A stretch of DNA of 64,000 nucleotides, from positions 1-64,000 of the forward strand of contig CAKQDX010000008.1 in NCBI GenBank assembly GCA_934229725.1, read 5' to 3'. The notes below the pieces were generated by a model. The model did not search any database, had not been told where the DNA came from, and was given only the letters and a program-made list of their open reading frames with translations. A program made the position numbers and the translations under genes. Below are positions 41,755-51,328 of the stretch, piece by piece (the first letter of the stretch is position 1; each line of letters begins with the position of its first letter). The stretch comes from an uncultured Streptococcus sp. GTDB lineage: Bacteria; Bacillota; Bacilli; Lactobacillales; Streptococcaceae.

Positions 41755-42747
41755 ATGGGTATCGGTATTATTATCGCCAGCCATGGTAAGTTCGCTGAGG
41801 GAATCCACCAATCAGGATCTATGATTTTTGGAGACCAAGAGAAGGTTCAAGTCGTTACCTTTATGCCAAGTGAAGGTCCTGATGACCTTTACGGCCACTT
41901 CAACGATGCCATCGCACAATTCGATGCTGATGATGAAATTCTTGTTTTGGCTGACCTTTGGAGTGGATCACCATTTAACCAAGCCAGCCGTATTGCTGGG
42001 GAAAATCCAGATCGTAAGATTGCCATCATCACAGGTCTTAACTTGCCAATGCTTATCCAAGCATACACAGAACGTATGATGGATGCTAACGCTACAGCAG
42101 AGCAAGTTGCTGGTAATATCATCAAGGAAGCTAAGGGTGGTATTAAAGCACTTCCAGAGGAACTTAATCCTGTGGAAGAAACAACAGCTGCTCCTCAAGA
42201 AGCTGCAGCACCTCAAGGAGCTATCCCAGAAGGGACAGTTATTGGAGATGGTAAGCTCAAAATTAACTTGGCACGTTTGGATACACGTCTTTTGCATGGT
42301 CAGGTTGCGACTAACTGGACACCTGCATCTAAAGCAGACCGTATCATCGTAGCTTCAGACGATGTTGCTAAAGATGAATTGCGTAAGGAATTGATTAAAC
42401 AAGCGGCACCAAATGGTGTTAAAGCTAACGTGGTTCCAATTCAAAAATTGATTGATGCTTCTAAAGATCCTCGCTTTGGTAACACACACGCTCTTATCTT
42501 GTTCGAAACTGTTCAAGATGCCCTTCGTGCTGTCGAAGGTGGCGTGCCAATCAAAGAACTTAACATTGGTTCTATGGCTCACTCAACTGGTAAAACAATG
42601 GTTAACAACGTTTTGTCAATGGACAAAGACGATGTTGCTTGCTTTGAAAAGTTGCGTGACCTTGGCGTTTCATTTGACGTTCGTAAGGTTCCAAATGATT
42701 CTAAGAAAGACTTGTTTGACCTTATCAAAAAAGCAAACGTTCAATAA
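41755..42747 (+). CDS. manL: Mannose-family PTS EIIAB, second operon
   Basis: A 330-residue IIA-IIB fusion. IIA phosphorylation site is His10, IIB site is His181 in [15 protein letters not shown]. The linker (about 133-165) is rich in Ala, Pro, Glu and Gln, unlike that of the first copy. This operon is the one next to manO and serS, the usual place of manLMN in streptococci, so it is probably the main glucose/mannose PTS and the first is the extra copy. Synonymous differences are spread through the IIA coding region, so the likeness is old and maintained, not a fresh duplication. GGAGG lies 8-9 nt before the ATG. Confidence 0.94.
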   Translation: MGIGIIIASHGKFAEGIHQSGSMIFGDQEKVQVVTFMPSEGPDDLYGHFNDAIAQFDADDEILVLADLWSGSPFNQASRIAGENPDRKIAIITGLNLPMLIQAYTERMMDANATAEQVAGNIIKEAKGGIKALPEELNPVEETTAAPQEAAAPQGAIPEGTVIGDGKLKINLARLDTRLLHGQVATNWTPASKADRIIVASDDVAKDELRKELIKQAAPNGVKANVVPIQKLIDASKDPRFGNTHALILFETVQDALRAVEGGVPIKELNIGSMAHSTGKTMVNNVLSMDKDDVACFEKLRDLGVSFDVRKVPNDSKKDLFDLIKKANVQ

Positions 42748-42814
42748 TCTTCATTCGGATACATTAGTTGATTTGCTCAGCTAATCACAACTTAATAGAA
42801 AAGGAATTATAACC

Positions 42815-43633
42815 ATGTCAGATATGTCAATTATTTCTGCTATTTTGGTCGTAGTTGTTGCCTTCCTTGCTGGTCTTGAAGGTATCCTTGACCAATTCCA
42901 ATTCCACCAACCACTTGTTGCTTGTACTCTTATTGGTGCTGCTACAGGTAACCTCACTGCAGGTATCATGCTTGGTGGTTCCCTTCAAATGATTGCCCTT
43001 GCCTGGGCCAACATCGGTGCTGCCGTGGCTCCTGACGCTGCCCTTGCATCTGTTGCTGCTGCCATTATTTTGGTTAAAGGTGGTAACTTCACAACTGAAG
43101 GTATCGGGGTTGCGACTGCAACAGCTATCCCACTTGCGGTTGCCGGTCTCTTCTTAACCATGCTTGTCCGTACAGCTTCAGTTGCCCTTGTTCACACTGC
43201 TGATAAAGCTGCAGAAAACGGAAATATCGCAGGTGTTGAACGTGCTCACTACCTAGCTCTTGTTCTTCAAGGTTTGCGTATTGCTGTTCCTGCTGCACTT
43301 CTTCTTGCTATCCCAGCACAATCTGTTCAACATGCCCTTGGCTTGATGCCTGACTGGCTCAACCACGGTATGGTTGTCGGTGGTGGAATGGTTGTAGCCG
43401 TTGGTTATGCCATGGTTATCAACATGATGGCAACTCGTGAAGTTTGGCCATTCTTCGCCATTGGTTTTGCGCTTGCAGCTATTAGTCAATTGACTCTTAT
43501 CGCTCTTGGTGCAATCGGTGTCGCTATTGCCTTCGTTTACCTCAACCTTTCTAAACAAGGTGGCGGAAACGGTGGCGGTGGAACTGCTTCAGGTTCTGGC
43601 GACCCTATCGGCGATATCTTAGAAGACTACTAG
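42815..43633 (+). CDS. manM: Mannose-family PTS EIIC, second operon
   Basis: A 272-residue IIC channel subunit with about seven to eight hydrophobic segments. VACTLIGAATGNLTAGIMLGG (split at 35-55) and GGSLQMIALAWANIGAAVAPD are the substrate-site region. A Gly-rich stretch (GGGNGGGGTASGSGDP) lies before the acidic end GDPIGDILEDY. The gap to manL is 67 bp, longer than the 17 bp in the first operon, with no obvious terminator. AAAGGA lies 10 nt before the ATG. Confidence 0.94.
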   Translation: MSDMSIISAILVVVVAFLAGLEGILDQFQFHQPLVACTLIGAATGNLTAGIMLGGSLQMIALAWANIGAAVAPDAALASVAAAIILVKGGNFTTEGIGVATATAIPLAVAGLFLTMLVRTASVALVHTADKAAENGNIAGVERAHYLALVLQGLRIAVPAALLLAIPAQSVQHALGLMPDWLNHGMVVGGGMVVAVGYAMVINMMATREVWPFFAIGFALAAISQLTLIALGAIGVAIAFVYLNLSKQGGGNGGGGTASGSGDPIGDILEDY

Positions 43634-43647
43634 GAAGGAGTGCTCTC

Positions 43648-44559
43648 ATGGCTGAAAAAATTCAATTATCTAAATCAGATCGACAAAAGGTTTGGTGGCG
43701 CTCACAATTCTTGCAAGGTTCATGGAACTATGAACGTATGCAAAACTTGGGTTGGGCTTACTCACTCATTCCTGCTATTAAAAAACTCTACACAAAAAAA
43801 GAAGACCAAGCTGCTGCCTTAAAACGCCACTTGGAATTCTTTAATACTCACCCTTATGTTGCCGCTCCTATCATGGGTGTTACCCTAGCTCTTGAAGAAG
43901 AAAAAGCTAATGGTACTCCTATCGAAGATGCAGCTGTTCAAGGGGTTAAGATTGGTATGATGGGACCTCTTGCTGGTATCGGTGATCCTGTCTTCTGGTT
44001 CACAATTCGTCCTATCCTTGGAGCACTAGGTGCTTCACTTGCCGCATCTGGTAACATTGCTGGTCCACTTATCTTCTTCATTGGTTGGAACCTTATCCGT
44101 ATGGCCTTCTTGTGGTATACTCAAGAACTCGGCTACAAAGCAGGTTCAGAAATCACTAAAGACATGTCTGGTGGTATCTTGAAAGATATTACTAAAGGGG
44201 CTTCTATCCTTGGTATGTTCATCCTTGCCGTCTTGGTTGAACGTTGGGTTTCAATCAACTTCATCGTAAACCTTCCTGGTAAGGTACTTTCTAAAGGTGC
44301 TTACATTGTATGGCCAAAAGGAAATGTTACTGGTGACCAGCTTAAAACTATCCTTGGTCAAGTCAACGACAAACTCAGCTTTGATAAGATTCAAGTCGAT
44401 ACCCTACAAAAACAATTGGATTCTTTGATTCCAGGTTTGATGGGACTTCTCCTTACGTTTGCATGTATGTGGTTGCTTAAGAAGAAAGTCTCACCAATCA
44501 CAATCATTATCGGACTCTTTGTAGTTGGTATTATTGCAAGCTTCTTCAAAATTATGTAA
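43648..44559 (+). CDS. manN: Mannose-family PTS EIID, second operon
   Basis: A 303-residue IID subunit. GSWNYERMQNLGWAYSLIPAIKKLY and GVKIGMMGPLAGIGDPVFWFT (split at 24-48 and 112-132) are conserved with the first copy. It forms the sugar channel with ManM. It is the last gene of its transcript: a terminator begins 10 bp after the stop. AAGGAGTG precedes the ATG. Confidence 0.94.
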   Translation: MAEKIQLSKSDRQKVWWRSQFLQGSWNYERMQNLGWAYSLIPAIKKLYTKKEDQAAALKRHLEFFNTHPYVAAPIMGVTLALEEEKANGTPIEDAAVQGVKIGMMGPLAGIGDPVFWFTIRPILGALGASLAASGNIAGPLIFFIGWNLIRMAFLWYTQELGYKAGSEITKDMSGGILKDITKGASILGMFILAVLVERWVSINFIVNLPGKVLSKGAYIVWPKGNVTGDQLKTILGQVNDKLSFDKIQVDTLQKQLDSLIPGLMGLLLTFACMWLLKKKVSPITIIIGLFVVGIIASFFKIM

Positions 44560-44565
44560 CAAAAA

Positions 44566-44597
44566 GAGTAAGAGTTTAGCCGAGCTAAACTCTTTTC
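44566..44597 (+). terminator. Terminator between manN2 and manO2
   Basis: Perfect 11-bp stem AAGAGTTTAGC/GCTAAACTCTT with a CGA loop and TTCTT tail. There is no such element between manN1 and manO1. Confidence 0.85.
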
Positions 44598-44600
44598 TTA

Positions 44601-44609
44601 TGCTATAAT
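44601..44609 (+). promoter_or_regulatory. Extended -10 promoter of manO2
   Basis: TGCTATAAT with TATAAT at 44604-44609, 31 bp before the manO2 ATG. No -35; it overlaps the terminator's tail. Confidence 0.6.
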
Positions 44610-44640
44610 AAGGATACTACTATCGAAAAGCGAGAAAAAC

Positions 44641-45015
44641 ATGGCACAATCATTAAACAGAACAGTTGAATTGCATACAACAGGCGTCTCCTACATGGCT
44701 ATCGGAGGTAAGGTGGGTAAGTTTCTAATTGGCGATGTGGCTATTGAATTCTATCCTGATATTAATGTTGAACAATATATTCAAATTCCTTGGACTAGCA
44801 TCACTCAAATTGGTGCTAATGTGTCAGGAAAGAGAATCAGCCGTCATTTTGAAATCCTAACCGACAAGAGCAAATTTCTCTTTGCTTCCAAGGACTCAGG
44901 AAAGATTCTAAAGATTGCTAGGGAACATCTAGGAAATGACAAGGTCGTCAAATTACCAACTCTTCTTCAGACTATTGGCGCTCGTTTCAAAGGTTTATTT
45001 GCCAAAAAATCATAA
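44641..45015 (+). CDS. manO: ManO family protein (DUF956), second copy
   Basis: A 124-residue DUF956 protein. EQYIQIPWTSITQIGANV and SRHFEILTDKSKFLFASKDS align with the first copy; the overall likeness is lower than for the PTS subunits. Function unknown. Unlike manO1 it is cut off from its manLMN genes by a terminator and has its own promoter, so its amount need not follow that of the transporter. It is followed by the T-box leader of serS. Confidence 0.86.
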   Translation: MAQSLNRTVELHTTGVSYMAIGGKVGKFLIGDVAIEFYPDINVEQYIQIPWTSITQIGANVSGKRISRHFEILTDKSKFLFASKDSGKILKIAREHLGNDKVVKLPTLLQTIGARFKGLFAKKS

Positions 45016-45021
45016 TTTTTG

Positions 45022-45027
45022 TATAAT
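45022..45027 (+). promoter_or_regulatory. -10 of the serS T-box transcript
   Basis: TATAAT at 45022-45027, preceded 18 bp upstream by a weak TTTGCC. It lies right after the manO2 stop. Confidence 0.6.
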
Positions 45028-45032
45028 GTTAG

Positions 45033-45212
45033 AGACGGATAAGTAATAGCTAGACCTTTCCAGAAAGCCTGCGGTTGCTGCGAGCAGGTAGGGTTAACCT
45101 ACGAAATTCTACCGTTTTATTAATTAAAGAGATAAACAAGTGCACTCCTGTGAAGTTGGATGGAACCGTGGCTCATGTCACTCCAACAGTTTCACTGGGG
45201 TGTTTTATTTTT
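45033..45212 (+). ncRNA. T-box riboswitch of serS
   Basis: Stem I base AGACGG (45033-45038) pairs with CCGTTT (45112-45117), with an AGTA bulge at 45042-45045. The likely specifier is TCT (45108-45110), a serine codon. The T-box core TGGAACC (45161-45167) is followed by GTGG. A terminator with arms CACTCC (45179-45184) and GGGGTG (45197-45202) and a TTTTATTTTTT tail ends it. Uncharged serine tRNA would favour the antiterminator and serS expression. The specifier assignment is tentative. Confidence 0.88.
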
Positions 45213-45223
45213 TGGAGGAACCT

Positions 45224-46501
45224 ATGTTAGATGTAAAACGTATTCGTAACGACTTCGATGCCCTTGCCGAAAAATTGGCTACACGTGGTGTCGCTGCCGA
45301 AACTTTAAATGAACTAAAAGAACTTGATGTCAAACGTCGTGAACTTCTTATCAAATCTGAAGAACTCAAAGCTCAACGTAACGTTGCTTCAGACGGTATT
45401 GCTCAAGCAAAACGTAATAAAGAAGATGCCTCAGAGCAAATTGCGGCCATGCAAAAAGTTTCTGCAGAAATCAAAGAAATTGATGCTGAACTTGCTGCTA
45501 TCGATGAAAAACTTAACAGTATCGTTGTGACACTTCCAAACACACCACACGAGACTGTACCAGTTGGTGCTGACGAAGATGAAAATGTAGAAGTTCGCCG
45601 TTGGGGAACACCTCGTGACTTTGATTTTGAGATTAAACCTCACTGGGATCTTGGTGAAGATCTTGGCATTCTTGATTGGGAACGTGGTGCTAAAGTTACT
45701 GGTTCTCGCTTCCTCTTCTACAAAGGCTTGGGAGCAAAATTGGAACGTGCGATTTACAACTTCATGTTGGATGAGCACGCTAAAGAAGGTTACACTGAAA
45801 TGATCACACCTTACATGGTTAACCGCGACTCTATGTTTGGTACTGGTCAATATCCGAAATTTAAAGAAGACACTTTCGAGCTTGATGGTACTGACTACGT
45901 CCTTATCCCAACAGCCGAAGTTCCTTTGACAAACTACTACCGTGGTGAAATTCTTGACGGAAAAGAATTACCAATCTACTTCACAGCCATGAGCCCTTCA
46001 TTCCGTTCAGAAGCTGGTTCAGCTGGTCGTGATACACGTGGTTTGATTCGTCTTCACCAATTCCACAAGGTTGAAATGGTCAAATTCTCAAAACCAGAAA
46101 GTTCATACGATGAATTGGAAAAAATGGTAGTTAACGCTGAAAATATTCTGCAAAAACTTAACTTGCCATACCGTGTCATCACTTTGTGTACAGGCGATAT
46201 GGGATTCTCAGCTGCTAAAACTTACGATTTGGAAGTTTGGATTCCAGCGCAAAATACTTACCGCGAAATTTCTTCATGTTCAAACACAGAAGATTTCCAA
46301 GCCCGTCGTGCACAAATCCGTTACCGTGACGAAGCTGATGGTAAGGTAAAACTTCTTCACACTCTTAACGGTTCAGGACTGGCTGTTGGACGTACAGTAG
46401 CTGCTATCCTTGAAAACTACCAAAACGAAGATGGTTCAGTAACCATCCCTGAAGTTCTTCGTCCTTACATGGGTGGTGCTGAAGTGATTGCACCAAAATA
46501 A
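45224..46501 (+). CDS. serS: Seryl-tRNA synthetase
   Basis: A 425-residue class II synthetase. A coiled-coil tRNA-binding arm (about 25-105) precedes the catalytic core with motif 2 ([20 protein letters not shown], split) and motif 3 ([18 protein letters not shown]). The ATG at 45224 has TTGGAGG 6 nt upstream; the longer frame to 45140 would translate the T-box terminator and is rejected. Controlled by the T-box leader. Confidence 0.97.
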   Translation: MLDVKRIRNDFDALAEKLATRGVAAETLNELKELDVKRRELLIKSEELKAQRNVASDGIAQAKRNKEDASEQIAAMQKVSAEIKEIDAELAAIDEKLNSIVVTLPNTPHETVPVGADEDENVEVRRWGTPRDFDFEIKPHWDLGEDLGILDWERGAKVTGSRFLFYKGLGAKLERAIYNFMLDEHAKEGYTEMITPYMVNRDSMFGTGQYPKFKEDTFELDGTDYVLIPTAEVPLTNYYRGEILDGKELPIYFTAMSPSFRSEAGSAGRDTRGLIRLHQFHKVEMVKFSKPESSYDELEKMVVNAENILQKLNLPYRVITLCTGDMGFSAAKTYDLEVWIPAQNTYREISSCSNTEDFQARRAQIRYRDEADGKVKLLHTLNGSGLAVGRTVAAILENYQNEDGSVTIPEVLRPYMGGAEVIAPK

Positions 46502-46506
46502 ATAAG

Positions 46507-46539
46507 AGAAATCTCCAGAAAAAAACTGGAGATTTTTTT
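46507..46539. terminator. Terminator after serS
   Basis: 10-bp stem AAATCTCCAG/CTGGAGATTT with T run; shared with the convergent gene at 46538. Confidence 0.88.
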
Positions 46540-47167
46540 AGTTTTGATTAGCTGTCTCGTAGTAAGGTTTCAACTTGTCGAATCCATCAGCAAGTTCTTC
46601 TACTAACTCTTCTATTGTTTCACTAGCAGTCACAGAGACATCATACTTAACCAACACCTTACGAACACGGCCATCTTTAACTGCTTCTTTAAGCATCTGA
46701 CGGTTCGCTTCAGTTCCTTCCACACGATGACTGACACCATCTTCCTGGGCAAAGTAGTACAGAGAAGGGACAATTGGTAAGTCTAGAACCTTATGTTGCT
46801 TCGCCAGAGTAGTATCTGATTTTTTACGTTCGACAAAGCTAACCTCAACTGAAATCCCCCATTTTTCAGGCTGACCATAAAATCGAATCGCCATGGCAAC
46901 ATCGTCTAAACTATCCTCAGGGGCCCTGTAATAGCACCAAAAGTGTGGCCGACATATTTGTGCCTGATTGGCCCAATTGCTGACACGATCCATTTTAAAG
47001 GGGGCTAGACGTTTCTCTAGAACTTTTGATAAGACCTGCATTTCCTTGCGAGCAGCTTGGCCTAAAGCTTTGAGCGCCACCATCTCTTCCTGATGCGGAC
47101 CCGCCTTTTCAGGTTTGATATACTTAAGACCTTGTTTGGACAAATAAGCTTGCACTTTTTCTAACAT
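46538..47167 (-). CDS. Uncharacterised conserved protein
   Basis: A 209-residue soluble protein that I do not firmly recognise; I have a weak memory of the label HI_0552 family for similar streptococcal proteins. Visible features: a charged helical N-terminus (about 1-60, EKVQAYLSKQG... EMQVLSKVLEKRLAPFKMDR), a central part with aromatic residues and three Cys/His (CRPHFWCYYRAPEDS, about 73-87), and an acidic-helical C-terminus. No signal peptide or membrane segment. The ATG at 47167 has AAGGAG 7 nt upstream. It lies downstream of nothing on its strand except a terminator, between convergent serS and der. Confidence 0.7.
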   Translation of the reverse strand: MLEKVQAYLSKQGLKYIKPEKAGPHQEEMVALKALGQAARKEMQVLSKVLEKRLAPFKMDRVSNWANQAQICRPHFWCYYRAPEDSLDDVAMAIRFYGQPEKWGISVEVSFVERKKSDTTLAKQHKVLDLPIVPSLYYFAQEDGVSHRVEGTEANRQMLKEAVKDGRVRKVLVKYDVSVTASETIEELVEELADGFDKLKPYYETANQN

Positions 47168-47187
47168 CGTTCTCTCCTTACAATGAC

Positions 47188-47230
47188 AAAAGACCAACCC
47201 ATAAAGATTCTATATTGGTTGGTCTCTTTT
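47188..47230. terminator. Terminator of der
   Basis: Stem AAAAGACCAACC (47188-47199) with GGTTGGTCTCTTTT (47217-47230), ending at the der stop codon. Confidence 0.82.
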
Positions 47231-48541
47231 TTATTTACGTTTACGAGCAATCAAGTGGATTGGTGTCCCTTCAAAACCAAAGGCCTGACGGATTTGATTT
47301 TCCAAGAAACGCATGTATGAGAAGTGCATCAACTCTTCTTCATTGACAAAGATAACAAAAGTTGGTGGTTTAACCGAAACTTGTGTGCCGTAGAAAATCT
47401 TAAGGCGTTTTCCTTTATCAGTTGGTGTTGGGTTGATGGCAATGGCATCCATGATAACATCATTCAAGACAGCCGATGAAATACGACGGTTTTGACTTTC
47501 ACTGATGCGTTTAACCATCTCTGGCAACTTGTTAAGACGCTGTTTGGTCTCAGCCGATACAAAGATGATTGGGGCATAGCTCAAGAATTGGAACTGGTCA
47601 CGGATATCTGCTTCCCAATTAGCAACCGTATGATTATCTTTCTTAATCGTATCCCATTTGTTAACTACGATGATAATCCCTTTACCAGCTTCATGGGCGA
47701 AACCAGCGATACGCTTGTCATACTCACGGATACCTTCTTCGGCATTGATAACCATAAGGACGATATCAGAACGGTCAATAGCACGCATTGAACGCATGAC
47801 AGAATATTTCTCTGTATTTTCATAAACCTTACCAGATTTACGCATACCAGCGGTGTCAATCATAGTATACTCTTGACCTTCACTGTCTACAAAGTTTGTG
47901 TCAATGGCATCGCGAGTTGTACCAGCAATCGGGCTGGCAATCACACGGTCCTCGCCCAAAATAGCATTGATCAAACTCGATTTTCCGACATTTGGACGCC
48001 CAATCAAACTGAAACGAATGATGTTCGGATTTTCCTCTTCAACTTCTGTTGGGAGGTTTTCAACGATAGCATCGAGAACGTCCCCCGTACCGATACCGTG
48101 AACAGATGAAACTGGGTAGGGATCACCAAGTCCCAGAGAATAGAAATCATAGATATCTGCACGCATCTCAGGGTTATCCACTTTATTGACGGCTAGAATA
48201 ACTGGCTTATGAGTCTTATAGAGAATACGAGCAACGTACTCGTCCGCATCTGTTACGCCTTCCTTACCTGAAACAACAAAAACAATAACGTCTGCTTCAG
48301 TCATGGCAATGTCAGCTTGATGCTTGATTTGCTCCATAAATGGGGCATCAACATCATCAATACCACCCGTATCAATCAAGCTAAACTGACGGTTAAGCCA
48401 TTCAGCAGAAGTATAAATACGGTCACGTGTTACCCCCTCGACGTCTTCGACGATAGAGATACGTTCACCCGCAATTCGGTTAAATAGGGTCGATTTCCCA
48501 ACATTTGGGCGACCCACGATAGCAACTGTAGGTAATGTCAT
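47231..48541 (-). CDS. der: Ribosome-associated GTPase Der (EngA)
   Basis: A 436-residue GTPase needed for 50S subunit assembly, the only kind with two G domains in a row. G1 motifs are GRPNVGKST (about 10-18) and GRPNVGKSS (about 183-191); DTGG, DTAG, NKVD and NKWD are also seen. The C-terminal KH-like domain (about 355-436) is present. It lies 106 bp after dnaI on the same strand. Confidence 0.97.
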   Translation of the reverse strand: MTLPTVAIVGRPNVGKSTLFNRIAGERISIVEDVEGVTRDRIYTSAEWLNRQFSLIDTGGIDDVDAPFMEQIKHQADIAMTEADVIVFVVSGKEGVTDADEYVARILYKTHKPVILAVNKVDNPEMRADIYDFYSLGLGDPYPVSSVHGIGTGDVLDAIVENLPTEVEEENPNIIRFSLIGRPNVGKSSLINAILGEDRVIASPIAGTTRDAIDTNFVDSEGQEYTMIDTAGMRKSGKVYENTEKYSVMRSMRAIDRSDIVLMVINAEEGIREYDKRIAGFAHEAGKGIIIVVNKWDTIKKDNHTVANWEADIRDQFQFLSYAPIIFVSAETKQRLNKLPEMVKRISESQNRRISSAVLNDVIMDAIAINPTPTDKGKRLKIFYGTQVSVKPPTFVIFVNEEELMHFSYMRFLENQIRQAFGFEGTPIHLIARKRK

Positions 48542-48647
48542 ATGTTTAAGTCCCTAGTTAAAATAGGGATTCCTTTCTTCGTTTAGCAACCTTACCTTCC
48601 GAAAGGAAAGCAAAATCGGTCATTTTTTATTATTTATTGGGGCCAAC

Positions 48648-49550
48648 TTAACGGCGATTAACACCTCTCAAGTGAACCTCCTTGGCTAGAAAACGAATTC
48701 GCTCCATGACTCGTTTAGCCTGCCACGTTTCATCTCCCTGACGTCCATTGGATAACTTAGCTTCTAAGTCCGCAAAGCTATAGTTAGACGTGAAGAAGGT
48801 CGGTAGCTCCTCAATCATGCGGTACTGGAGGATGACCTGCAAAACATCGTCTCTAATCCAAGAAGAGAATTGCTCCGCACCAATATCATCTAAAACCAAG
48901 ACTTCTGCTTCTTTTACAGCATCAATTTGTTCTTTAACAGAACCATCTTTAATACCATTTTTAACATCAATGGTAAAGGATGGGTAGTGGATAATGGTTG
49001 TCGCAACCTTCTTGGTCTCTGAAAGTTCATGAGCCATGGCAGCCAACATAAAGGACTTCCCAACTCCCATGTCCCCATAGAGGTAGAGACCCTTTTGATT
49101 TGGATTTGGATAATCAGCTACAAACTCTACAAGACTCTCATAGGTATCAACACGAGCCACATCGTCTAAAGCGATATCCGCAAAAGTAATCTTACGATAA
49201 GATTGAGGCAGACTTACCAAGTTAATCCGATTGGCAATGGCCTGTTGCTCCTGCTGTTCTTTGAGCTGACGTGTCTCCTTATAGGTCACATCGGCGTAGC
49301 CCTCATTCATGGTTAGAATTGGCTCATACCCCTTGGCAATGTAGGAAACATCACCTTCTTTGACCTTACGGCATTCCACCAAGAATTGATTAAACTTAGG
49401 GAGACTACGCTTGATTTCATCCTGACTTAAGCCATGCTCTTGAATAAAACGTGCCACTCTTGGGTCTGCCAAGATTTGCTTGGTTAAATCTGTTGCATTA
49501 GCAGACCCGTAATGACCCGCTCGGTTGAGGGTTTGTCCAACTCTTTCCAT
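48648..49550 (-). CDS. dnaI: Primosomal protein DnaI (helicase loader)
   Basis: A 300-residue AAA+ ATPase that loads the replicative helicase. The N-terminal domain (about 1-100) binds helicase; the AAA+ part holds Walker A GDMGVGKSF (about 158-166), Walker B VLVLDDIGAEQFS and the arginine-finger region. It follows dnaB by 3 bp and AGGAG precedes the ATG. It is part of the nrdR-dnaB-dnaI cluster. Confidence 0.95.
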   Translation of the reverse strand: MERVGQTLNRAGHYGSANATDLTKQILADPRVARFIQEHGLSQDEIKRSLPKFNQFLVECRKVKEGDVSYIAKGYEPILTMNEGYADVTYKETRQLKEQQEQQAIANRINLVSLPQSYRKITFADIALDDVARVDTYESLVEFVADYPNPNQKGLYLYGDMGVGKSFMLAAMAHELSETKKVATTIIHYPSFTIDVKNGIKDGSVKEQIDAVKEAEVLVLDDIGAEQFSSWIRDDVLQVILQYRMIEELPTFFTSNYSFADLEAKLSNGRQGDETWQAKRVMERIRFLAKEVHLRGVNRR

Positions 49551-49553
49551 GGG

Positions 49554-50729
49554 CTACTCCTTTCCTTTTTCTAGTTTAGCCAAAGCTCGACGTCTAATTT
49601 CATCCAATTTGGCTTGATCGGCCTGGCTGGTCTGATTGTCATAATTAGGATCACTCCAGCTCGGCACATTAGTTTTTTTCTTAGCCTCAGCCTTAGTTTG
49701 CTGTGATTTCTTATCGTAACCACTACGCAAGGCTAAAAGCCCTTGTTCAGCACTGATGATTTTCTTAAAGGCAAAATCATTAGCAAGTTTAGAAATATAC
49801 TCTCTATTCACATTGGTTGAATGTGTCCTACCCAAACTATAGGCAACCATGAGATTGATAACCTCATCCATAAAGCCTCTTTGTGCCAAGTCTGTGAGAA
49901 TCTGCTTCTCAGAATTAGTCACAGCACCACTAGGACCCTTGGCACCTTGTAGATAATCTATAGGTTTTTCAGACCTGACCGCCTTAAGAATCTTTTCCTC
50001 AGTCTCCGTCAAAGCAGAATCACCACCCAATTTTTGAGCTTGCGCCTGCTCTAATTGCACCTGCATACGCTTGACAATAATCTGATGGTTCACAGCTGTT
50101 TTTTTAGCCAAGAGATAAGTATCATACCAATTCATATGATGAATCTCAGACAATTTATAGATTTCGGGCACATCTGTCTTTTCATCTGTAAAGACAAGGC
50201 CATCGGCCTGCATACGATTTCTGAAGCTGGTTAAATCAAATGAATTCTTAGGCTTGATGTCTGACACGGTCTTTTGAGCCAAACGCTCATCTGTAAAGAC
50301 ATCTGAAAAACGTTTGGATAAATCTTGCAAACCGTGTAAACTTGCTGGTTTTAAAGCATCTACTGATGGTTCGCTAATCTTTTGTTCCAAAAGCGATCTG
50401 TAAACTGCATGCTTGAGGAATTGCTCAATGGATAAGGGAGACTTTAGCTCAACAACATAAATTCCTTGGGGTGATTGGTAGAAGGCTAAAAGATCTACCG
50501 CTGTCAGGACCGCCAGAGCCTCCTTGAGGGGCTGCATGCCAAAATTGAGGTGGTTTAAAATAGCCGCAAACTTATGACGGTGATTTCCATTGTCATAGAA
50601 TGCCACAAAATACTGGTAAAGAGCGTAACCCTCACTCCCAATAATGGGGTAGTAGCAACGCATTAAACTTGCCTGATCGGGAACGATAACCTGATTGCCA
50701 ACATAGACAAATTCTTCAATAGGTCTCAT
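49554..50729 (-). CDS. dnaB: Replication initiation and membrane attachment protein DnaB
   Basis: A 391-residue DnaB/DnaD-type primosome protein of Firmicutes (not the helicase). Two DnaD-like helical domains are seen, the second at about 280-340 (the YxxxIxxxW-like region near [19 protein letters not shown]). It works with DnaD and DnaI to load helicase at oriC. The start overlaps the nrdR stop by 4 bp. Confidence 0.93.
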   Translation of the reverse strand: MRPIEEFVYVGNQVIVPDQASLMRCYYPIIGSEGYALYQYFVAFYDNGNHRHKFAAILNHLNFGMQPLKEALAVLTAVDLLAFYQSPQGIYVVELKSPLSIEQFLKHAVYRSLLEQKISEPSVDALKPASLHGLQDLSKRFSDVFTDERLAQKTVSDIKPKNSFDLTSFRNRMQADGLVFTDEKTDVPEIYKLSEIHHMNWYDTYLLAKKTAVNHQIIVKRMQVQLEQAQAQKLGGDSALTETEEKILKAVRSEKPIDYLQGAKGPSGAVTNSEKQILTDLAQRGFMDEVINLMVAYSLGRTHSTNVNREYISKLANDFAFKKIISAEQGLLALRSGYDKKSQQTKAEAKKKTNVPSWSDPNYDNQTSQADQAKLDEIRRRALAKLEKGKE

Positions 50730-51205
50730 TTTTTAGACTCTTTTTTCGCACGTACTGTCTTGGTGATTTCTTGAAGTAACTCTTCAATTTCATCAACATC
50801 TTTGAAAGAACGATAGACACTGGCAAAACGGACATAGGTAATTTCATCAAGATCCGCGAGTTCTTTCATGACTAAATTCCCAATAACCTCGCTATCAACC
50901 TCTCCATCATGGTTGCGGCGAATGTTTTGCTCAATCCGAGTGATAGCATTTTCAATATCCTCACTAGAAACTGGTCGCTTCTGTGCACTCATCAAGATAC
51001 CATTGAAAATCTTATCACGAGAGAATTGTTCACGCGTACCGTCTTTTTTGACAACTAAAAGTGGCACTTCCTCCACACGCTCAAATGTCGTAAAACGAGT
51101 GTGACACGTATCACACTCCCGACGACGACGAATGGTATTCCCATCCTCTGCCTGACGGCTATCGATAACACTAGATTTATTATGTTGACATTTTGGACAA
51201 CGCAT
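50726..51205 (-). CDS. nrdR: Transcriptional repressor NrdR
   Basis: A 159-residue repressor of ribonucleotide reductase genes. The zinc ribbon has CPKC (3-6) and CDTC (31-34), and the ATP-cone domain (about 49-139) senses ATP/dATP. The N-terminus [17 protein letters not shown] is the family form, which fixes the start at 51205 rather than upstream in-frame codons. It overlaps dnaB. Confidence 0.95.
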   Translation of the reverse strand: MRCPKCQHNKSSVIDSRQAEDGNTIRRRRECDTCHTRFTTFERVEEVPLLVVKKDGTREQFSRDKIFNGILMSAQKRPVSSEDIENAITRIEQNIRRNHDGEVDSEVIGNLVMKELADLDEITYVRFASVYRSFKDVDEIEELLQEITKTVRAKKESKK

Positions 51206-51260
51206 GCATTTCACCACCAATCTTCAAAATTCGGTACTCTATTTTACCATAAAAGCACAT

Positions 51261-51290
51261 AAAAAGCACGCCCTAAGCTAGGACATGCTT
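51261..51290 (-). terminator. Terminator of covRS
   Basis: On the minus strand AAGCATGTCCTA/TAGGGCGTGCTT is a continuous 12-bp stem (two G-U) followed by TTTTT. It lies 39 bp after the covS stop. Confidence 0.85.
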
Positions 51291-51328
51291 ATCAAGAGAG
51301 TCGCTATAGCACACTCATTTTTTCTTAC

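Noticed and set aside
38337..45015. Tandem man operons as an assembly duplication
   Set aside because: The copies differ throughout at DNA and protein level, with different linkers and different manO arrangements, so they are true paralogues.
45140..45223. Longer N-terminus for serS
   Set aside because: It would translate the T-box antiterminator and terminator; the ATG at 45224 has a strong ribosome site and gives the normal length.
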